Below the pieces are notes generated by a model. The model worked only from the letters and a program-made list of their open reading frames with translations, searched no databases and had not been told where the DNA came from. From NCBI RefSeq assembly GCF_021497945.1, contig NZ_CP046524.1:1151501-1215500 (forward strand): DNA of 64,000 nt, given 5' to 3'. A program made the translations under genes and the position numbers. This document shows positions 56,314 through 64,000 of the stretch, in pieces. Source of the stretch: Streptococcus oralis (GTDB lineage: Bacteria; Bacillota; Bacilli; Lactobacillales; Streptococcaceae). The number at the start of each line of letters is the position of its first letter. Positions within the stretch are counted from its first letter, which is position 1.

Positions 56314-57192
56314 TTAGTCATTTTCTTGATTTTCTTCCCATTCGTGGTAGGCAGCGTAAAGCTGGCTTTTATTCCACTGGTAGAGTTTCGCAACTTCCTT
56401 AATAGCTTGATTTTTCTTCATGCCTTCTTGGATACGAGATTGGATTTCTGAAAACAAGTCCTCCTCGTCCTTTTCCTCCACATCCTGATTGGCACCTTCA
56501 ACGATGAGAAGGCATTCACCCTTGAGTGGTGTTTCAGCAATACTTTCTAGTAGCTCTGAAATCTTTCCTCGTTGGTATTCTTCATAGATTTTGGTCAATT
56601 CTCTGACCAAGACCACCGAGCGATCGCCGTAAACTGCTAGCATATTTTCTAATGTATCTGCCACACGATGAGGAGATTCATAGAAAATTTGTGTTTCAGG
56701 ATAGTCTTTTTTGGCTTGAAAAAATTGCTTTTGCTGGCCCGATTTTCTAGGTAAAAAGCCGTAAAAAATGTGTGGCTGTGGCGCTAGGCCACTGGCAATC
56801 AAGGCAGAAATTCCTGCAGAAGCACCTGGAACTGTCACTACTGCAATATCTTCCTCAATAGCTGCCTTGACCAAATCATGCCCAGGGTCTGAGATACTAG
56901 GCAGACCCGCATCAGAAACCTGAGCAATACTTTGCCCAGCTTTCAAAAACTCAATCAAATCAGGAATCTTTTCCTTGGCATTGTGCTCGTGAAAACTGAT
57001 CTGCTTGGTGAAAATGTCAAAATTCTTGAGCAAAAGCCCCGTGTTACGCGTGTCCTCAGCCGCAATCCAATCCACTTCTTTCAAGGTCTGGATAGCACGA
57101 AAGGTCATATCATCTAGGTTGCCAATCGGTGTTGCCACTAGATACAACTTGCCATAGGGAGACTGCCCCTTAAAACTTTTTTGAATCTGCAT
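56314..57192 (-). CDS. rsmI: 16S rRNA 2'-O-ribose C1402 methyltransferase RsmI
   Basis: RsmI modifies 16S rRNA C1402 in the decoding centre. The 292-aa protein of the tetrapyrrole-methylase fold starts with YLVATPIGNLDDMTFRAIQTL, then AAEDTRNTGLLL and VSDAGLPSISDPG. It lies 2 bases behind yabA, indicating one transcript with holB-yabA. Confidence 0.95.
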   Translation of the reverse strand: MQIQKSFKGQSPYGKLYLVATPIGNLDDMTFRAIQTLKEVDWIAAEDTRNTGLLLKNFDIFTKQISFHEHNAKEKIPDLIEFLKAGQSIAQVSDAGLPSISDPGHDLVKAAIEEDIAVVTVPGASAGISALIASGLAPQPHIFYGFLPRKSGQQKQFFQAKKDYPETQIFYESPHRVADTLENMLAVYGDRSVVLVRELTKIYEEYQRGKISELLESIAETPLKGECLLIVEGANQDVEEKDEEDLFSEIQSRIQEGMKKNQAIKEVAKLYQWNKSQLYAAYHEWEENQEND

Positions 57193-57194
57193 GT

Positions 57195-57512
57195 TTACTC
57201 CCTGTATAACAACTCGTCACAGAACATACACTCCTCGTCCTGCTCCCGACGTTGTCCATAAAAATCATTACATACGTGAAACCCGTCTTTATAGATCCGA
57301 CGGACACTTTCACGAACATGCTTGGCCTTAACGGGTGTATCTGCTTCTACCTCGCCTAAGCGTTCGCGCAACTTACTATTTTCCAAGCGAAGAGCTGTAT
57401 TTTCCTCTACCAGGCTCTTGAGATTTTTCTTGATGGCTTCCACATCGGCCAAGGTCACTAGTAACTGTTGGGAAAAATCGTCTAGCGCATCAAATAATTC
57501 TTTTTTGTCCAT
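57195..57512 (-). CDS. yabA: Replication initiation control protein YabA
   Basis: YabA restrains DnaA by bridging it to DnaN. The 105-aa product has an N-terminal leucine-zipper coiled coil (residues 1-60) and a C-terminal zinc site (HVCNDFYG ... CMFC). Placement between holB and rsmI matches other streptococci. Confidence 0.94.
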   Translation of the reverse strand: MDKKELFDALDDFSQQLLVTLADVEAIKKNLKSLVEENTALRLENSKLRERLGEVEADTPVKAKHVRESVRRIYKDGFHVCNDFYGQRREQDEECMFCDELLYRE

Positions 57513-57551
57513 AAAACAGCCCTTTCCTTTCTTTATCGTTCATTTTTAAGT

Positions 57552-58442
57552 TTATATTTCCTTCAAAACCAGGTATTCCATGGCATTTTGAAAGCTAACA
57601 TTGGCTTGCCACATTTTTCTAGCTTCCAGCAAATCTTGTAAAATCTGTCGAATCCTTGCTTGCAAGAGATCCTGCCCACAGAGGACTTCGAGAATTCGCA
57701 AGACCTGATCTTGTTTTTCCTTGTCATCTGCCAAGTTGGCTAATTTAGCAACTTGCAGATAACTTTCTTTTTTCTTAGCTAATAACCAGGTCAGCAGGCG
57801 TTCACTCTCATCCACCAAGGTCCAAAAACTGGCTTGATTGGCCAGCTTTTCTGCTTCAGCTCTTGATTGACAAAACTGGGCTAAGAAAGTCGCTTTTTTC
57901 TTGACTAGACCTGCTTGTTCCAATTGATAAATGAGCTTCTCTTCTTGCTTTTTAAAGTGGAAATTCTGGGTCCGACTACGGATGGTCGGTAACATCTTTT
58001 CCCCATCGCTGGTCAAGAAGAAAATATAAACCTCACTCTGGGGTTCTTCAATGACCTTGAGCAGAGAATTGGCTGCGTTGGGATGCATTTTCTCCGCCTG
58101 CTCGATAATAAAGACCTGTTGCTGACTTTCAATTCCTGCTTGGGAAAACTGACCCACCAATTCTCGAATGCGTTCTGTCTTGATGACCTGATTAACAGGC
58201 TTAATCAAAGTGACATCTGGAAATTCTTCCTGCTCAATCAACTTGCAGTTTCGGCAGTTCTCACATGGTAAAACGCCTACTTTATCCGTACAGAAGAGAC
58301 TTTTGGCCAAAAATTGCGCCATTTCCAAGCTCCCAAAGAAACCTGAAAAGAGATAGGCGTGATTGAGCTGCCCTTGTTCTAAGATACGGATAAAGCGGTC
58401 AAACTGGTCTGGTTGCCAAGCCTTTAGTTGATCTTGTTTCAT
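57552..58442 (-). CDS. holB: DNA polymerase III delta prime subunit
   Basis: HolB is a clamp-loader subunit of 296 aa. It has [21 protein letters not shown] (partial P-loop, as usual in delta'), a zinc module CENCRNCK with a preceding Cys, [25 protein letters not shown] and TIRSRTQ. The Walker A is degenerate as expected. It overlaps tmk by 4 bases. Confidence 0.94.
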   Translation of the reverse strand: MKQDQLKAWQPDQFDRFIRILEQGQLNHAYLFSGFFGSLEMAQFLAKSLFCTDKVGVLPCENCRNCKLIEQEEFPDVTLIKPVNQVIKTERIRELVGQFSQAGIESQQQVFIIEQAEKMHPNAANSLLKVIEEPQSEVYIFFLTSDGEKMLPTIRSRTQNFHFKKQEEKLIYQLEQAGLVKKKATFLAQFCQSRAEAEKLANQASFWTLVDESERLLTWLLAKKKESYLQVAKLANLADDKEKQDQVLRILEVLCGQDLLQARIRQILQDLLEARKMWQANVSFQNAMEYLVLKEI

Positions 58443-59077
58443 CTTGTCAATCCCATTCTCTCAAACAAGACAGTTTTGGTATGCTCCACTACTTGGTCCA
58501 AAGGAAGACTGGCATCAATCTTGGCAATACGACTTCCTTCTTTTTCCAGAAGAGAAAGGTAGCCTTGACGAACTTTCTTGTGCAAGTCCAAACCTTCTAA
58601 GTCCAAACGATTGACCTCACGATCACTATTGGCAGCAATGCGAGCCAGCCCTTCTTCAACCTCGATGTCAAAATAGAGTGTCAAATCGGGTTTGAGGCCA
58701 TCTGTAGCAAAGTGATTGAGCCAATCAATGGAATCGATATCCAGGCCACGGCCAAATCCCTGATAGGCAACAGAACTATCGATGAAGCGGTCCATAATGA
58801 CCAACTTGCCAGCTTTAAGGGCTGGAAGAACTTTTTCCACCAAGTGCTGTCTGCGACTGGCGATATAGAGAAGGAGTTCTGTTTTAGGATCCATCTGAGT
58901 ATGACTTGGATCCAAAACCACTTGACGAATCTTCTCTCCAATCAAGACTCCGCCTGGTTCACGGGTCGTCAGCACCTCTACTCCTTTTTCCTCTAAAATT
59001 GGGAGTAAAGCCTCTAAAACACTGGTCTTTCCTGCTCCCTCTGGTCCCTCAAGAGAGACTAAAAATCCTTTTAACAT
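58439..59077 (-). CDS. tmk: Thymidylate kinase
   Basis: Tmk phosphorylates dTMP to dTDP. The 212-aa protein has the P-loop [21 protein letters not shown] and [18 protein letters not shown]. It heads the tmk-holB-yabA-rsmI run. Confidence 0.97.
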   Translation of the reverse strand: MLKGFLVSLEGPEGAGKTSVLEALLPILEEKGVEVLTTREPGGVLIGEKIRQVVLDPSHTQMDPKTELLLYIASRRQHLVEKVLPALKAGKLVIMDRFIDSSVAYQGFGRGLDIDSIDWLNHFATDGLKPDLTLYFDIEVEEGLARIAANSDREVNRLDLEGLDLHKKVRQGYLSLLEKEGSRIAKIDASLPLDQVVEHTKTVLFERMGLTR

Positions 59078-59171
59078 GTCTAACTCATTTCTTTTTTTCT
59101 ACCTTCTATTCTATCAAAAAAATAGGTTTTTGTGACAATCTTTTTGTTTCTTCTCAATTCAATCGACCATA

Positions 59172-59201
59172 AAAGAGGTTGGGAGTCATCCAACCTCTTA
59201 T
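59172..59201 (-). terminator. Intrinsic terminator of proBAC
   Basis: AAGAGGTTGG and CCAACCTCTT form a 10-bp stem with a 7-base loop, followed by TTAT on the minus strand. It starts at the proC stop codon. Confidence 0.82.
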
Positions 59202-59995
59202 TTACCTAGTTCTTGTGTTCGTTTATAGGCTTGATGAACTGCGTCCATGACTGCGCCTCTAAAGGCATGTTCTTCCAGACTTGCTACACCAGCGATAGTC
59301 GAACCTCCTGGGCTACAAACTTGGTCTTTCAAGACTCCAGGATGTTGCTGACTTTCGAGGACCATTTGTCCTGCGCCGACTACTGTTTGGGCTGCCATTT
59401 TCAAAGCCGTTTCTCGTGGCAATCCTGTCTTTACACCCGCATCTGCCAAAGCCTCGATAAAGAGATAGACAAAAGCTGGTCCACAACCTGCGAGACCTGT
59501 CGCCGCATCGATTAAGCCATCTCTAAGCTCGACCAAGAGACCAGCCTTGGCTAAGAGTTGACAAAAGAGTTCACTGTCCTCAGTACGACAGTTTGCTGAC
59601 ATGGCATAACTAATCACTCCTTGCCCGATAGCCACTGGAGTATTGGGCATGATGCGAATGATTCGGTGGTGACTTGGAAGAAGTCTAGCCAGTTTTTCCA
59701 AGGTCAGTCCAGCTGCCATGGAAATCAAAAGAAGACTTTCTCGTTTTTCAAGAATGGTCTGATATTGAGAAAGCAAGTCTGAAAACTGTGCAGGCTTCAC
59801 TCCTAGAAAAATCACATCTGCTTCTGCAAATATTTCTTCATTGCTGGAAGCCTGACCGCTAAAATTAGTGATGAAAGCATCTACTTTTGCTTGACTACGA
59901 TTGGCAAGGAGAATCTGAGCACCCGTCTTGGCCTGCAAAACAGCCTTGGCCAAACTAGCTCCCATATTCCCCAAACCGATAAATCCAATCTTCAT
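59198..59995 (-). CDS. proC: Pyrroline-5-carboxylate reductase
   Basis: ProC reduces pyrroline-5-carboxylate to proline. The 265-aa protein has the Rossmann motif GFIGLGNMGASLA, VKPAQF, IRIMPNTPVAIGQG and VCSPGGSTIAGV near the C terminus. It follows proA after 3 bases. Confidence 0.95.
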   Translation of the reverse strand: MKIGFIGLGNMGASLAKAVLQAKTGAQILLANRSQAKVDAFITNFSGQASSNEEIFAEADVIFLGVKPAQFSDLLSQYQTILEKRESLLLISMAAGLTLEKLARLLPSHHRIIRIMPNTPVAIGQGVISYAMSANCRTEDSELFCQLLAKAGLLVELRDGLIDAATGLAGCGPAFVYLFIEALADAGVKTGLPRETALKMAAQTVVGAGQMVLESQQHPGVLKDQVCSPGGSTIAGVASLEEHAFRGAVMDAVHQAYKRTQELGK

Positions 59996-59998
59996 CTC

Positions 59999-61261
59999 TT
60001 ACTCCCTTATCTGTCCATTACCAGTAACCACATACTTGTAGCTGGTCAACTCTTTCAAGCCCATAGGCCCACGCGCATGCAGTTTCTGAGTAGAAATCCC
60101 CATCTCACATCCAAGACCAAACTGGCCACCATCAGTGAAACGAGTCGAGGCATTGACATAAACTGCTGCTGAATCTACTTGATCTGTAAAGTAAGTTGCA
60201 GCTTCAGCATTTTCTGTCATAATGGCATCTGAATGATGGGTACTGTGAGCTTCAATATGCTCAACCGCTTCTTCTAAACTGCTCACGACCTTAACCGCTA
60301 GAATATAATCTAAAAACTCAGTGTCAAAGTCTTGGGCCTCAGCTGCTCGACCTGAAAGAAACTGACTTGCTTTCTCATCCAAGCGGAATTGAATCGGTTC
60401 CAGCCCATCTTCTTTCCGACTTGTAACCAGAACTTGCTCCAAGCGAGGAAGGAAATCCGCTGCCTTGTCTTCATGAACCAATAAAACCTCCATAGCATTG
60501 CAGACAGAAGGACGACTGGTTTTAGCATTGTTGATGATAGATAGAGCCTTGTCTTCATCGGCATCCTTATCCACATAGACATGAACAATTCCAGTTCCTG
60601 TCTCGATAACAGGTACGATAGCATTTTCAACCACAGCATTGATCAAGCCAGCACCTCCACGAGGAATGAGAAGGTCTAGATAACCCTTGGCCTTCATCAT
60701 GGCATAGCTACTTTCACGGCTGGTATCTTCCACCAGTTGAATCACCTCTGGATGAATGGCAGTTGTCTCCAAGCCCTTCTTCAAGGCTGTGACAATAGCA
60801 TAAGCTGTTTGGTAGGCGTCCTTACCACTACGAAGAACGACCGCATTCCCACTCTTGAGAGCCAAGGCAGCCGCATCAGACGTCACATTTGGACGACTTT
60901 CATAGATAATACCAATAACCCCCATGGCCACACGTTTCTTGGTAATAACCAAGCCATTTTCAAGCTGACTTGTTTCTAGGACTTCACCAATAGGATCTGG
61001 TAAAGCAACCACTTCACGAATCCCATTTGCCATCGCTTCTATACGTCCTGCATCCAAATAAAGACGGTCTAGCATAACATCTGAGATTTTTCCCTTGGCC
61101 GCTGCCATATCGAGGGCATTGGCCGCTAAAATCTCCTCAGTAGCTTCCAATAAATGATCAGCCATAGCTAGCAAGGCTTGGTTTTTCACTGCTTCGCTGG
61201 CAGTATTGATTGATTTCTTAACAGCCTGTACCTGTTCAAATTGTTCTTGTGTACTTACCAT
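59999..61261 (-). CDS. proA: Glutamate-5-semialdehyde dehydrogenase (gamma-glutamyl phosphate reductase)
   Basis: ProA carries out the second step of proline synthesis, NADPH reduction of gamma-glutamyl phosphate. The 420-aa ALDH-fold protein has [13 protein letters not shown], the catalytic Cys in [16 protein letters not shown] (about residue 258) and [21 protein letters not shown]. It lies 9 bases behind proB. Confidence 0.96.
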   Translation of the reverse strand: MVSTQEQFEQVQAVKKSINTASEAVKNQALLAMADHLLEATEEILAANALDMAAAKGKISDVMLDRLYLDAGRIEAMANGIREVVALPDPIGEVLETSQLENGLVITKKRVAMGVIGIIYESRPNVTSDAAALALKSGNAVVLRSGKDAYQTAYAIVTALKKGLETTAIHPEVIQLVEDTSRESSYAMMKAKGYLDLLIPRGGAGLINAVVENAIVPVIETGTGIVHVYVDKDADEDKALSIINNAKTSRPSVCNAMEVLLVHEDKAADFLPRLEQVLVTSRKEDGLEPIQFRLDEKASQFLSGRAAEAQDFDTEFLDYILAVKVVSSLEEAVEHIEAHSTHHSDAIMTENAEAATYFTDQVDSAAVYVNASTRFTDGGQFGLGCEMGISTQKLHARGPMGLKELTSYKYVVTGNGQIRE

Positions 61262-61270
61262 CGTTCACCT

Positions 61271-62380
61271 CTAAAATTCTGTAAAGAGCAGCTGGATTTC
61301 AGGAGTGATGGAAATCCAGTCATCACGGTGAATCAAGACTCCCTTAGCTTTTTGAGAACGGAGCATATCTTCTAGAGCTGAGACGCCAAATTGGACACGT
61401 CCCTTTCCAAGAGATTGACCTGTTTCTTTATCTGCTACTGTTACAATATCGTGGTAAGAGAAGTTTCCTTCCACTTCTACCACACCCGATAAAAGGAGAC
61501 TTTTCCCGTTTTTTGAAAGTGCCTCTGCAGCTCCACCATCTACCCAAATCGTTCCCTGACTTTGAGCATAGAAGGCCAGCCATTGCTTCTGAGTACGAAG
61601 GCCCTTCTCTTGCGCAACAAAGTAAGAACCATCCTTGGTCTCCTCCGCTGCCTCAATCAAGGCATCTGATTTCAAAGAGGAGCAAATATAGACTGGTACA
61701 CCTGACTCCGTCGCAATAGTTGCAGCTTTTATTTTTGTCAGCATGCCCCCAGTACCGTTTGACGAACCTGCTCCACCAGCCATATCAATAATCTCACGAT
61801 TGATAGTCTCGATTTTCTCCAAACGTTTGGCTGTTGGATCTGAGTTGGGATTTCCAGTATAGAGACCGTCCACATCGGTCAAGAGAACTAAAAGGTCTGC
61901 TTGAACCATCGCCGCTACCTGGGCACTCAGAGTGTCATTGTCCCCCACCTTGAGCTCATCAATAACGACACTGTCATTCTCGTTGATGATGGGGATTGCA
62001 CCACGATGAAGCAATACAGACAAGGCCTGATGGGCATTCTTATAGCGACGTTTATCTACAAAATCATCCTGTGTCAGCAAGATTTGTGCAGAAACGATCT
62101 GGCGCATGAGGAGGTTGGTTGTATATTCCTCCAACAAAAGTCCCTGACCAACTGCAGCCGAAGCTTGTTTATCTGCAATCTTGGTCGGACGTTTTTTAAA
62201 ACCCAAAGCTCCAAATCCAGCAGCTACTGCCCCAGATGACACTAAAATCAACTCATGTCTAGCCTCATGCAGCATAGCCAATTGCTGGGTAATTGCCTTT
62301 ACTTTGCTTCTTGATAAACTCCCGTCTTCATTTGTCAAGGAGGAGGTCCCCACCTTAAAGACGATTCGTTTGTACTTCAT
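61271..62380 (-). CDS. proB: Glutamate 5-kinase
   Basis: ProB is the first enzyme of proline synthesis and usual target of feedback inhibition. The 369-aa protein has an amino-acid-kinase domain ([49 protein letters not shown]) and a C-terminal PUA domain from about residue 275. The start at 62380 has GGAGTGA upstream. Confidence 0.95.
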   Translation of the reverse strand: MKYKRIVFKVGTSSLTNEDGSLSRSKVKAITQQLAMLHEARHELILVSSGAVAAGFGALGFKKRPTKIADKQASAAVGQGLLLEEYTTNLLMRQIVSAQILLTQDDFVDKRRYKNAHQALSVLLHRGAIPIINENDSVVIDELKVGDNDTLSAQVAAMVQADLLVLLTDVDGLYTGNPNSDPTAKRLEKIETINREIIDMAGGAGSSNGTGGMLTKIKAATIATESGVPVYICSSLKSDALIEAAEETKDGSYFVAQEKGLRTQKQWLAFYAQSQGTIWVDGGAAEALSKNGKSLLLSGVVEVEGNFSYHDIVTVADKETGQSLGKGRVQFGVSALEDMLRSQKAKGVLIHRDDWISITPEIQLLFTEF

Positions 62381-62409
62381 ATTCTCACTCCGATTCTTCA
62401 TATTTATCC

Positions 62410-62418
62410 ATTATAACA
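62410..62418 (-). promoter_or_regulatory. Extended -10 promoter of proBAC
   Basis: The minus strand reads TGTTATAAT about 30 bases before the proB start. No clear -35 or attenuator is visible in the short leader. Confidence 0.65.
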
Positions 62419-62450
62419 TGAATACTTTAAAATAGAAAAGACTTGAAATG

Positions 62451-62484
62451 AAAAAGGTTGAGACAAGGCATCTCAACTCTTTTA
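62451..62484 (-). terminator. Intrinsic terminator after rluD
   Basis: GGTTGAGA and TCTCAACT pair over 8 bp (one G-U) with a 7-base loop, followed by a T run on the minus strand. Confidence 0.85.
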
Positions 62485-63381
62485 TCTATTCTCAGTTTTA
62501 CGCAATCTTTCCAGCGTTTCTTTAAAAATTTCTGGAATATCTGCTGTGAACTCCAAGGTTTCACCTGTTCTCGGATGGGTAAAGCCTAGAGTCTTGGCAT
62601 GGAGAAATTGTCCATGTCCTTTCAAAGTCTTACGAGGACCATAGACTTCATCACCAGCGATTGGATGGCCAATATAAGCCATATGAACACGGATTTGGTG
62701 AGTACGCCCTGTTTCCAGTTGCAACTCTAGCAAACTATAATCTCCAAAGCGTTCCAAGACGTGAAAACGTGTTACTGCAGGCTTTCCTTTAGCAGTCACA
62801 GCCTGTTTCTTACGGTCTTTTTCACTACGACCAATCGGCGCTTCAATGACACCACGATCATTGGGAAGATTGCCATGAACAATCGCCCAGTATTTACGTA
62901 GAGACTTCTTGTCCTTGAGTTCTTGGGCAAGTGCCAAGTGGGCCTCGTCATTCTTCGCAATCATAAGGAGACCAGACGTATCCTTATCAATACGGTGAAC
63001 GATACCCGGTCGGAGAACCCCATTGATACCTGACAAATCCTTGATATGGTACATGAGGGCATTGACCAAGGTTCCACTTGTATGACCGGCGCTCGGATGG
63101 ACCACCATGCCTTGAGGTTTGTTAACAACGGCTACATCCTCATCTTGGTAGATAATCTCGAGCGGCAGATTCTCAGCCACATATTCTAAAACCTCTGGTT
63201 CTGGCACGTGATAAGTGACGACATCCCCCTCTTGGACAGTGTATTTTGCTTTCTTGGCTTGCCCATTCACCAAGACTTGTCCAGCCTTGATTTGTTCATT
63301 CGCGAGACTGCGTGACAATTCTGTCAGATCCGACAGAGCCTTGTCTAGTCGTTGCCCACCAGTTTCAATTTTTATTTCCAT
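62482..63381 (-). CDS. rluD: Ribosomal large subunit pseudouridine synthase (RluD type)
   Basis: This enzyme forms pseudouridines in 23S rRNA. The 299-aa protein has an N-terminal S4 domain (RLDKALSDL, residues 10-60) and the RluD catalytic motif HRIDKDTSGLLMIAKND near residue 135 with the nucleophilic Asp. GRTHQIRVHMAYIGHPI follows. It overlaps lspA by 17 bases. Paralogues of this family are common, so the exact target site is uncertain. Confidence 0.92.
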   Translation of the reverse strand: MEIKIETGGQRLDKALSDLTELSRSLANEQIKAGQVLVNGQAKKAKYTVQEGDVVTYHVPEPEVLEYVAENLPLEIIYQDEDVAVVNKPQGMVVHPSAGHTSGTLVNALMYHIKDLSGINGVLRPGIVHRIDKDTSGLLMIAKNDEAHLALAQELKDKKSLRKYWAIVHGNLPNDRGVIEAPIGRSEKDRKKQAVTAKGKPAVTRFHVLERFGDYSLLELQLETGRTHQIRVHMAYIGHPIAGDEVYGPRKTLKGHGQFLHAKTLGFTHPRTGETLEFTADIPEIFKETLERLRKTENR

Positions 63382-63832
63382 TTACTTCCTCTTTAAGCAT
63401 TGCAATCAATAAAACAATCACACCAACTGTCAAATAGCTGTCAGCAACATTGAAAATCGCAAAGTTGATAAAGTCTAGGTGAAACATATCCACCACAAAA
63501 CCTTGACTCATTCTGTCGATAAAGTTGCCCAGACCTCCCGCTATTATCAGGGTCAGTCCAAAAACCATCCAGAGAGAATCCTCCATGTGTTTATGTAGAT
63601 ACCAAATGGCACCGACCATAACGACCAGTGTAATAACAGCAAATAACCACTGCTGATCTTGCAGCATGGAGAAGGCTGCTCCTCTATTTTGCAGATAGGT
63701 CAAGCTAACAAGATTGGGTATCCACGAACGCACTTCACCCAGTGGAATCTGCTGGAGAACATAGGCTTTAACCCACTGATCCAGCCCAATCAAAAGCAGT
63801 ATAATGACTGCCACTATTCCTCTTTTTTTCAT
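63365..63832 (-). CDS. lspA: Lipoprotein signal peptidase (signal peptidase II)
   Basis: LspA cleaves diacylated prolipoproteins such as PrsA and the nuclease lipoprotein encoded in this window. The 155-aa four-helix membrane protein has the catalytic aspartates in GGLGNFIDRMSQGFVVD and FNVADSYLTVG. It overlaps the LysR stop codon (ATGA) and rluD. Confidence 0.96.
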   Translation of the reverse strand: MKKRGIVAVIILLLIGLDQWVKAYVLQQIPLGEVRSWIPNLVSLTYLQNRGAAFSMLQDQQWLFAVITLVVMVGAIWYLHKHMEDSLWMVFGLTLIIAGGLGNFIDRMSQGFVVDMFHLDFINFAIFNVADSYLTVGVIVLLIAMLKEEVNGNKN

Positions 63833-64000
63833 GATTTCCTCTTTTGATCAAAATATTCTTGCATGACTTCTACGAAAAGAGTCCCAGCTTGACTAAGCTC
63901 AACTTCTTCCCGTTTGACATAGACCATGCGGTTATCTAGATTATCCTTGAGACGAATGACTGTAATCCCATTAACACTGTCGCTATCTAAAAATCCAGAT
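63829..64000 (-). CDS. LysR-family regulator, C-terminal end (cut by window edge)
   Basis: Only the last 56 residues are visible (ending FVEVMQEYFDQKRKS). They include the segment VNGITVIRLKDNLDNRMVYVKREEVELSQAG. This fits the effector-binding domain end of a LysR regulator. The pneumococcal gene next to lspA is a CpsY/MetR-like regulator, from memory. The stop overlaps the lspA start codon. The family assignment rests mostly on context. Confidence 0.6.
   Translation of the reverse strand, partial: SGFLDSDSVNGITVIRLKDNLDNRMVYVKREEVELSQAGTLFVEVMQEYFDQKRKS

Overview
The window is a 64 kb piece of low-GC Firmicute chromosome. It reads as a mitis-group Streptococcus (S. mitis / S. oralis / S. 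infantis type, close to S. pneumoniae). Evidence: pneumococcal-type gene families and order (ciaRH, pavA, pmrA, coiA, comEA/comEC, a LytB-type choline-binding glucosaminidase, prsA, proBAC), ComX-type competence promoters, and CiaR-type direct repeats. I saw no BOX or RUP repeats, no insertion sequences, no prophage genes, no tRNA or rRNA genes and no CRISPR array. Almost every gene is on the minus strand. The plus-strand genes are pavA, a small DUF3270-like membrane protein gene and ald.

Layout by position. 1-6.0 kb: 3'-truncated ppc, ftsW, the foldase lipoprotein gene prsA with a CiaR-like promoter, an O-methyltransferase and pepF. 6.0-8.2 kb: coiA with a ComX box, then an orphan DUF1887 (Card1/Can2-like) CARF-nuclease gene. 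8.4-17 kb: tehB-like, smpB, rnr, secG, rpmG, pmrA, coaE, mutM, era, dgkA, ybeY. 17.1-18.8 kb: pavA (+). 18.8-26 kb: a sirtuin gene flanked by two copies of the deoD 3' end, deoD, an 0.7 kb array of structured repeats, then the salvage operon rpiA-deoB-DUF1697-punA-clc. 26-31.6 kb: a U32-family protein, an ABC exporter, DUF3270, ciaRH. 31.7-39.7 kb: pepN, an ASCH protein, an orphan PEP-enzyme C-terminal domain, four small immunity-like proteins, a short-chain dehydrogenase, DUF2829 and a lipoprotein nuclease. 39.8-45.8 kb: lytB-like, pyrDb, pyrK with a PyrR attenuator, gloA, rplT-rpmI-infC with an L20/IF3 leader. 45.8-49.3 kb: comEC, comEA (ComX box), an acetyltransferase. 49.5-64 kb: ald (+), phoH, YozE, GrpB, cvfB, frr, pyrH, trmFO, rsmI, yabA, holB, tmk, proC, proA, proB, rluD, lspA, and the 3' end of a LysR regulator.

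How the genes fit together. Several modules are coherent: DNA uptake (comEA/comEC, coiA), envelope stress and folding (ciaRH, prsA), tmRNA rescue (smpB, rnr), purine nucleoside salvage (punA, deoD, deoB, rpiA), proline synthesis (proBAC), and translation factors under autogenous or pyrimidine-responsive leaders. The most unusual item is the tandem array at about 20.58-21.25 kb. It has four full units and two truncated ones, with strongly covarying helices and an invariant internal loop, lying between clc and deoD. I cannot match it to a named RNA family. Other points of interest are the orphan CARF-nuclease, the immunity-like island without a toxin, the deoD fragments around the sirtuin gene, and apparent synteny breakpoints relative to the pneumococcal order as I remember it.
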